Source: Actinoplanes palleronii
GTDB taxonomy: Bacteria; Actinomycetota; Actinomycetes; Mycobacteriales; Micromonosporaceae
Length of the DNA stretch: 64,000 bases
Assembly: GCF_016862315.1 (NCBI RefSeq)
Contig: NZ_BOMS01000102.1
Location: forward strand, 1 to 64,000
Reading direction: 5' to 3'
Part shown: positions 59,420 through 64,000 of the stretch, in pieces
Numbering within the stretch: the stretch's first letter is position 1
Layout: every line of letters begins with the position of its first letter
Translations under genes and position numbers: made by a program
The notes under the pieces: model-generated
The model's database searches: none
What the model was told of the DNA's origin: nothing
The model's input: the letters and a program-made list of their open reading frames with translations, nothing else

Positions 59420-60480
59420 GCGGGCACCGCCCGGGGGAGCTCCGCGCGTACCCGGAAACCGCCTTCCGGACCACGGCCGGCCTCGACCGTCCCGCCCAGC
59501 GTCTCCACCCGTTCCCGCATGCCCCGCAACCCGTTCCCCGGCGCGGCCGGCGCGCCGCCCGCGCCGTCGTCGTCGACGCGCAGCGCCAACCGGCCGCCCG
59601 CCTCGTGGATGTCGATCCGGACCGTGCGCGCGCCCGCGTGCCGCAACACGTTGCTCAGCGACTCCTGCACGATCCGGAACGCCGCGGCGTCGACCGCGGC
59701 CGGTAGGTCCCGCGGCGGCTCGCCGGTCAGCCGGACGTCCACCCCGGCCGCGCGGACCTCGGCGAGCAGCTCCGGCAGCCGGGCCAGCGAGACCCGCGGG
59801 GCGTCGTCGCGCAGCACGCCGAGCACGGTACGGAACTCCCGCAACGCCTGTTTGCTCGCCGCCCGGATGTGCTCGAGGGCCTCGAACGCCCCGTCCGGGT
59901 CCCGCCGGTGCAGCGCCGCACCGGCCTGCACGCTGATCAGCGAGATCTGGTGCGCGAGCACGTCGTGCAGCTCCCGGGCGATCCGCAGCCGCTCCTGCGT
60001 CTCGCGTTCCCGGGCGGCCGCCTCGGCGCGTTCCCGCCACGCCCGGACGCTCTCCCCGGCCACCACCGGGCCGAGCAGGATCGCCACCTGGCCGACCGCC
60101 TCGGCCGGTTGGATCAGCCGGGCGTCGCCGTAGATCAGCCACGCCATCAGCGGGACACCGGCGAACAGCAGCAGCACGCCGCCCGCCGCGGCCAGCCGCC
60201 GCCCGGCCCGGGTGACGGTGAACAGCGCGATCACGAATCCGGCGCCGAGCGGCGAGTCCGGGAAGCCGAACGGGTAGTAGAGCAGCGCGGCGCCGGCGGT
60301 CACCACCAGCACGGCGCCCGGCCACCGGTGCCGCAGCAGCAGCGCACCGGCGCTGACCACCTGCAGCGCCCAGCCCCACGGCCAGGCCTGCCGGTGCTCG
60401 CCGCCGGGCCCGGCGAGCAGGAAGATCGCGTTGACGCCGATCACCACGAGGGGGACGAGGACGAGCCGCCGGCCGGGCAT
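59416..60480 (-). CDS. NarL-type sensor histidine kinase
   Basis: Protein of 354 aa. Several hydrophobic segments in residues 5-140 form the sensor. A HisKA_3 domain with His172 in 'ARELHDVLAHQISLISVQAG' and a HATPase domain ('FRIVQESLSNVLRHAGARTV', 'GNGLRGMRERVETLGG') follow. This is the actinobacterial DesK-like type. The start is ATG 60480, 6 nt after TACAGT on the minus strand (60487-60492), so the transcript is probably leaderless; upstream in-frame starts would lie in the promoter. Confidence 0.94.
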   Translation of the reverse strand: MPGRRLVLVPLVVIGVNAIFLLAGPGGEHRQAWPWGWALQVVSAGALLLRHRWPGAVLVVTAGAALLYYPFGFPDSPLGAGFVIALFTVTRAGRRLAAAGGVLLLFAGVPLMAWLIYGDARLIQPAEAVGQVAILLGPVVAGESVRAWRERAEAAARERETQERLRIARELHDVLAHQISLISVQAGAALHRRDPDGAFEALEHIRAASKQALREFRTVLGVLRDDAPRVSLARLPELLAEVRAAGVDVRLTGEPPRDLPAAVDAAAFRIVQESLSNVLRHAGARTVRIDIHEAGGRLALRVDDDGAGGAPAAPGNGLRGMRERVETLGGTVEAGRGPEGGFRVRAELPRAVPA

Positions 60481-60482
60481 GG

Positions 60483-60516
60483 CACCACTGTAGGCAGTCA
60501 CCCGCGCGGGTGGTGC
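60483..60516. promoter_or_regulatory. operator/promoter between the two-component operon and the caspase-like gene
   Basis: CACCCGCGCGGGTG (60499-60512) is a perfect 14-bp palindrome, flanked by a GCACCAC/GTGGTGC inverted repeat (60483-60489, 60510-60516). It spans the -10/-35 region of the kinase operon (-10 TACAGT at 60487-60492) and lies just upstream of the -10-like TCTAAT (60537-60542) of the divergent caspase-like gene. Confidence 0.6.
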
Positions 60517-60548
60517 TTTCGGCATGGTTCGCCCGGTCTAATTACCGG

Positions 60549-63500
60549 GTGCGGATGCAAGTGACGGCTGACGGGTCCGCGAGTGCCACCGGCGTTCCGG
60601 CGCTGGGTGACGTGCAGGTCCTGGTGGTCGGCACCGCCGGGCACGTCGAGGGGTCGTCGCTCCCGGACGTGCCGGCCGCGGCCACCTCGGCCCGGGCGGT
60701 CCGCGACACGCTGGTGCGGTGGTGCGGTGTCCCGGAGAAGAACGCCACGGTCCTGATCGACCCGGCGGACGCCGCCGAGCTGCGGGCCGCGATCACCACG
60801 GCCGCCGGCCGGGCCGGCTCCACCCTGATCCTCTGGTACGTCGGGCACGGCGTGATCGGCCCGGACCGGGAGTTGCACCTGGCCACCCGGGCCACCACCG
60901 GCCCGGCACACGAGGCGGTGCGCCTGGCCGACGTGACCGCCGACCTGCAGCGCCTCGACGTGCTCTTCGTGCTGGACTGCTGTTACAGCGACCGGGCGAC
61001 GCCGCACGTCACCGGGCGGGGCGCCCTGCTCGCCTCGGCCGGTGCGACCGAGCACACCCCGGCCGAGCACACCGTGATGACCGGCGCCGCGCTCGAGCTG
61101 CTGCGCGGGGGCGATCCGCGCTGCCCGCGCCTGCTGACCCTCCGGGTGATCCACGAGCATCTGGCCCGGGAACTCGGACGACGGGGCCGGCCCGTACCCC
61201 GGCTGCAGCTCCGCAACCACCTGGGCAACCTGGTGTTCACCGCCAACCGTGCCTACCGGGACGTCGATCCGGCCCGGGTGCTCGACGACGAGCGGTCGCC
61301 GTTCCTCGGCCTGGACGCCTACGCCGAGGACGACGCCGACGTGTTCTTCGGCCGGGCCGGGCTGACCGCCCGGCTGATCGCGCGCCTGGGCCGCGCGGCC
61401 GGGTCCGGCGGGCTGTGCGTGACCATCGGGCCGTCCGGCAGCGGCAAGTCGTCGGTGCTGCACGCCGGGGTGCTGCCGGCGCTGCGCAAGGGCGCCCTGC
61501 CGGGCAGCGAGAGCTGGCGGTACGCGTCGATGACCCCGGGCGCCGACCCGCTCGGCACCCTCGCCGGCACGCTGCGCGACCTCGCCGACGCGGCACCGTC
61601 GAACGGGCGCCGGCTGGTGCTGATCGTCGACCAGTTCGAGGAGCTGTTCACCCAGGGCGCCGGGCCGGAGGTGCGGGGGACGTTCGTCGCGGCGCTGCAG
61701 GAGGCGGCCACCACCACGCGCGCGCTGGTCCTGCTGAGCGTGCGGTCCGACTTCCACGGGCCGTGCACCGAGCTGCCGATCCTGGCCGAGGCGCTCGCCG
61801 ACGACCAGGTGGTGGCCGGGCCGATGACCACGGCCGGGCTGCGCGCCGCGATCGGGGAACCGGCCGCGCTGCGGAACCTGACCCTGCAGGACGGGTTGAT
61901 CGAGGTGCTGCTCCGGGACGTCGGCGCCGACCCGCGCCGCGAGGACGCCGTCGTGCCGGATGCCGGTGTGCTGCCGTACCTGTCGTACGCGCTGCTGCGG
62001 ACGTGGCAGGAGCGTGACGGGCGGATGCTGACCACGCACGGGTATGCCGCGACCGGCGGGGTGCGCGGGGCGATCGGCCGGGCCGCCGAGCAGATGTACG
62101 AGCACCTGGACCCGGCCGGGCGGCTCGCCGTACACCTGCTGATGCTCGGCATGACCACCGCGCCGGGCGGCACCGTGACCCGGCGCCCGCTTCCGTTGGC
62201 GGCCGCCCTCGGCATCGGGCGCGACCCGCTCGCGGCCCGCCGGGCCCTGGACGCGCTGACCGGCGCCCGGCTGGTCTCCGCCGACACCGGGCAGGTCCGG
62301 ATCGTGCACGAGGCCCTGCTCACGTCGTGGCCGAGGCTGGGGGAGTGGCTGCGCGCCGACCGCGACGGCACCCGGCGCGCGGTCGGCGAGGCGGCCGCCG
62401 CGTGGAAGCACGGGAACACCGACGCGTCCCTGCTGTTCCGCGGCCGCCGGCTGGCCGAGGCCCGGGAGTGGTCCGCGCTGCACGAGAAGGACCTCAGCGC
62501 GGACATGCACGACTTCCTGCGCGTCTCCCGTCGCCGGGAACGCCGCGGCGTGCTGGCCCGCCGGTTCGCCCTGGTCACGCTCGCCGCGCTGACCCTGCTG
62601 ACCGGCACCGGCGCGGTTGTCGCCACCCGGCAGCGCACCGAGGCGGTACGCCAGCGCGACGACGCGGTGACCACCACCATCGCCGCGCAGGCCGACCGGC
62701 TGCGCGGCACGGACGACTCGCTCGCCGCCCGGCTCGACCTGGTCCTGCACCAGCGGCGGCCCACCGCGACCACCCGGTCCCGGCTGATCAACGCGGAGAA
62801 CGCGCTGCTCGCCCAGCCGCTGCGCGGGCACACCCGGGCCGTCCTGGCGTCCGCGTTCGCGCCGCGCGGGCACGTTCTGGCCACCGCGGGCGCCGACCGG
62901 ACCGTCCGGCTCTGGGACACCACCGACCCGGACCGGCCGGCGCCGCTCGGCGAGCCGCTGCGGTATCCGGGCGAGGTGCGCTCGCTGCGGTTCGACCCGT
63001 CCGGGAAGGTGCTGGCCGGGTCGGCGTCGGACGGCAGCGTCCGGCTGTGGAACCTGGCCGACCCGGCGCACGTCACGCCGTTCGGGCCGGGGTGGAAGGC
63101 GCACGACGCGGCCGCGTCGAGCGTGTCGTTCAGCGCGAACGGGAAGGTCCTGGCCAGTGGCGGCGCGGACCGGACGCTGCGGTTCTGGGACGTCGCGGAT
63201 CCGGCCCACCCGGTGGCGCTCGGCGCTCCGCAGCGGACGGCGGCACCGGTCGAGGCGGTCGCCTTCCAGCCCGGCAGCTCCCGTCTCGCCACCGGCGGCG
63301 ACGGCGGGCTGATCCAGCTCTGGAACGTCACCGACCCGGGACGCCCGAAACGGATCGGTACGCCGCTGACCGGGCACACCGCCGGGATCACCGGCCTGTC
63401 CTTCCACCCGACCCTGCCGGTGCTGGCCAGCAGCGCCCTCGACGGCACCGTCCGGCTCTGGAACCTGGCCGTGCCGAAACGTGCCGAGGCCCTCGGCGCA

Positions 63501-64000
63501 CCACTGCCCGGCCCGGCGGCCGGCTTCGGCGCGGTGACCTTCGACCCGGGCGGCACCAGGCTCGCCGCCGCCGGCCTGGACGGCCGGACCGCGCTGTGGA
63601 ACACCACCGACCCGCGGTCACCGTCGGCGCTCGTCGACCCCGCGCCGGCGAGCCGGGCCGGCGCCGGCCGGACCGCCGCGTTCAGCCCGGACGGGACGAG
63701 CCTGGTCACCGCGGGCGACGACGCGACCGCGTACCTGTGGCGGTTCCCGGAGACGCCGGCCGGCGGGACCGTGCCCGGCGGCGGGACCGCGCTGGCGGTC
63801 AGCCCGGACGGACGGCTGACCGCCACCGCCGACCGCTCCGGCCGGATCGCGCTGACCGACCCGCGCGGCAGCCGGTTCGCGGTCATCCCCGGCGCGCACC
63901 TCAACGAGATCAACTCGCTGGCCTTCCACCCCGCCGAGCCGGTCCTGGCCAGCAGCGGTCTCGACGGTGAGATCCGGCTCTGGAACCTCGCCGACCCGGC
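60549..64000 (+). CDS. caspase-like/nSTAND/WD40 protein (3' end beyond window)
   Basis: Open for 1150 codons and still in frame at the edge. Residues about 20-235 are a caspase-like (C14) peptidase: His100 in 'LWYVGHGV' and Cys144 in 'LFVLDCCYSDR'. From about 250 an nSTAND1 NTPase follows: Walker A 'IGPSGSGKSSV' (from 293), Walker B 'VLIVDQFEELF' (about 355). A TM segment lies near 675-695 ('FALVTLAALTLLTGTGAVVA'), then WD40 repeats from about 757 ('GHTRAVLASAFAPRGHVLAT', 'DRTVRLWDTT') to the edge. Such proteins sense a trigger through the WD40 part and activate the protease, probably in immunity or programmed death. GTG 60549 is probably leaderless; ATG 60555 is an alternative. Confidence 0.9.
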   Translation, partial: MRMQVTADGSASATGVPALGDVQVLVVGTAGHVEGSSLPDVPAAATSARAVRDTLVRWCGVPEKNATVLIDPADAAELRAAITTAAGRAGSTLILWYVGHGVIGPDRELHLATRATTGPAHEAVRLADVTADLQRLDVLFVLDCCYSDRATPHVTGRGALLASAGATEHTPAEHTVMTGAALELLRGGDPRCPRLLTLRVIHEHLARELGRRGRPVPRLQLRNHLGNLVFTANRAYRDVDPARVLDDERSPFLGLDAYAEDDADVFFGRAGLTARLIARLGRAAGSGGLCVTIGPSGSGKSSVLHAGVLPALRKGALPGSESWRYASMTPGADPLGTLAGTLRDLADAAPSNGRRLVLIVDQFEELFTQGAGPEVRGTFVAALQEAATTTRALVLLSVRSDFHGPCTELPILAEALADDQVVAGPMTTAGLRAAIGEPAALRNLTLQDGLIEVLLRDVGADPRREDAVVPDAGVLPYLSYALLRTWQERDGRMLTTHGYAATGGVRGAIGRAAEQMYEHLDPAGRLAVHLLMLGMTTAPGGTVTRRPLPLAAALGIGRDPLAARRALDALTGARLVSADTGQVRIVHEALLTSWPRLGEWLRADRDGTRRAVGEAAAAWKHGNTDASLLFRGRRLAEAREWSALHEKDLSADMHDFLRVSRRRERRGVLARRFALVTLAALTLLTGTGAVVATRQRTEAVRQRDDAVTTTIAAQADRLRGTDDSLAARLDLVLHQRRPTATTRSRLINAENALLAQPLRGHTRAVLASAFAPRGHVLATAGADRTVRLWDTTDPDRPAPLGEPLRYPGEVRSLRFDPSGKVLAGSASDGSVRLWNLADPAHVTPFGPGWKAHDAAASSVSFSANGKVLASGGADRTLRFWDVADPAHPVALGAPQRTAAPVEAVAFQPGSSRLATGGDGGLIQLWNVTDPGRPKRIGTPLTGHTAGITGLSFHPTLPVLASSALDGTVRLWNLAVPKRAEALGAPLPGPAAGFGAVTFDPGGTRLAAAGLDGRTALWNTTDPRSPSALVDPAPASRAGAGRTAAFSPDGTSLVTAGDDATAYLWRFPETPAGGTVPGGGTALAVSPDGRLTATADRSGRIALTDPRGSRFAVIPGAHLNEINSLAFHPAEPVLASSGLDGEIRLWNLADP

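Noticed and set aside
60498..63407. 969-codon minus-strand frame
   Set aside because: Antisense shadow of the caspase-like gene; no family features, whereas the + frame has complete protease, ATPase and WD40 motifs.
60719..63970. Two long + strand frames (60719-62017 and 62327-63970)
   Set aside because: Out-of-frame shadows of the same caspase-like gene, which itself has no stop inside the window and so is easily missed.

Overview
The window is chromosomal DNA of a very GC-rich actinomycete. The lnt-ppm1-fxsA-rbpA block, a DUF6412/YidC pair, DivIVA-like and STAS/SpoIIE signalling genes and a methyl-accepting chemotaxis protein suggest a filamentous Micromonosporaceae member such as Actinoplanes, whose spores are motile. 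The genus is inferred from gene content only. Many genes start with GTG, stop/start overlaps (ATGA, GTGA) are common, and several starts lie 6-8 nt after a TANNNT box, which indicates leaderless mRNAs. I saw no rRNA or tRNA genes, CRISPR arrays, transposases or prophage genes.

Layout. 1-3.3 kb: palindromic repeats, a DinB-like gene, arylamine N-acetyltransferase, a monooxygenase-like protein, a methyltransferase and CsbD. 3.3-11.3 kb: a lysine-degradation cluster. A divergent radical-SAM lysine 2,3-aminomutase faces an operon of kdd, an amidohydrolase, kamD, kamE, kal and a MutL-type ATPase. Together they could take lysine through beta-lysine and 3,5-diaminohexanoate toward crotonyl-CoA, but the cleavage enzyme gene kce is not here. 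11.4-11.7 kb: a candidate structured RNA. 11.8-16.6 kb: the housekeeping block lnt, ppm1, fxsA, rbpA (with a sigma-R type promoter) and a zinc/coiled-coil protein. 16.7-25 kb: regulator-target pairs (TetR/MFS, DUF5937-ArsR/MFS plus kinase-like, SRPBCC/ArsR) and two secreted proteins.

25-34 kb is the most unusual part. It holds a three-gene membrane/pentapeptide/Cys-rich operon divergent from a DEDDh exonuclease-TerB-BRCT-Lsr2 fusion, a VOC gene next to a decayed VOC pseudogene, and an NB-ARC/TPR (NLR-like) protein with an N-terminal RHIM-like amyloid motif. This is a plausible defence or stress island. 34-46 kb is metabolic and membrane-related: nitroreductase, SsuD-like monooxygenase, MCP, YidC, SprT-like, a xanthine dehydrogenase-type Mo/FAD/FeS operon, NDH-2, and a 327-bp nested palindrome after ndh that shares its core with the repeats at the left edge. 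46-60.5 kb carries signalling genes (two large histidine kinases, STAS, GAF-SpoIIE, a NarL-type two-component system), a DivIVA-like protein and several unknowns. From 60.5 kb a caspase-like/nSTAND/WD40 protein runs off the right edge; it shares a 68-bp divergent promoter region with the two-component operon.
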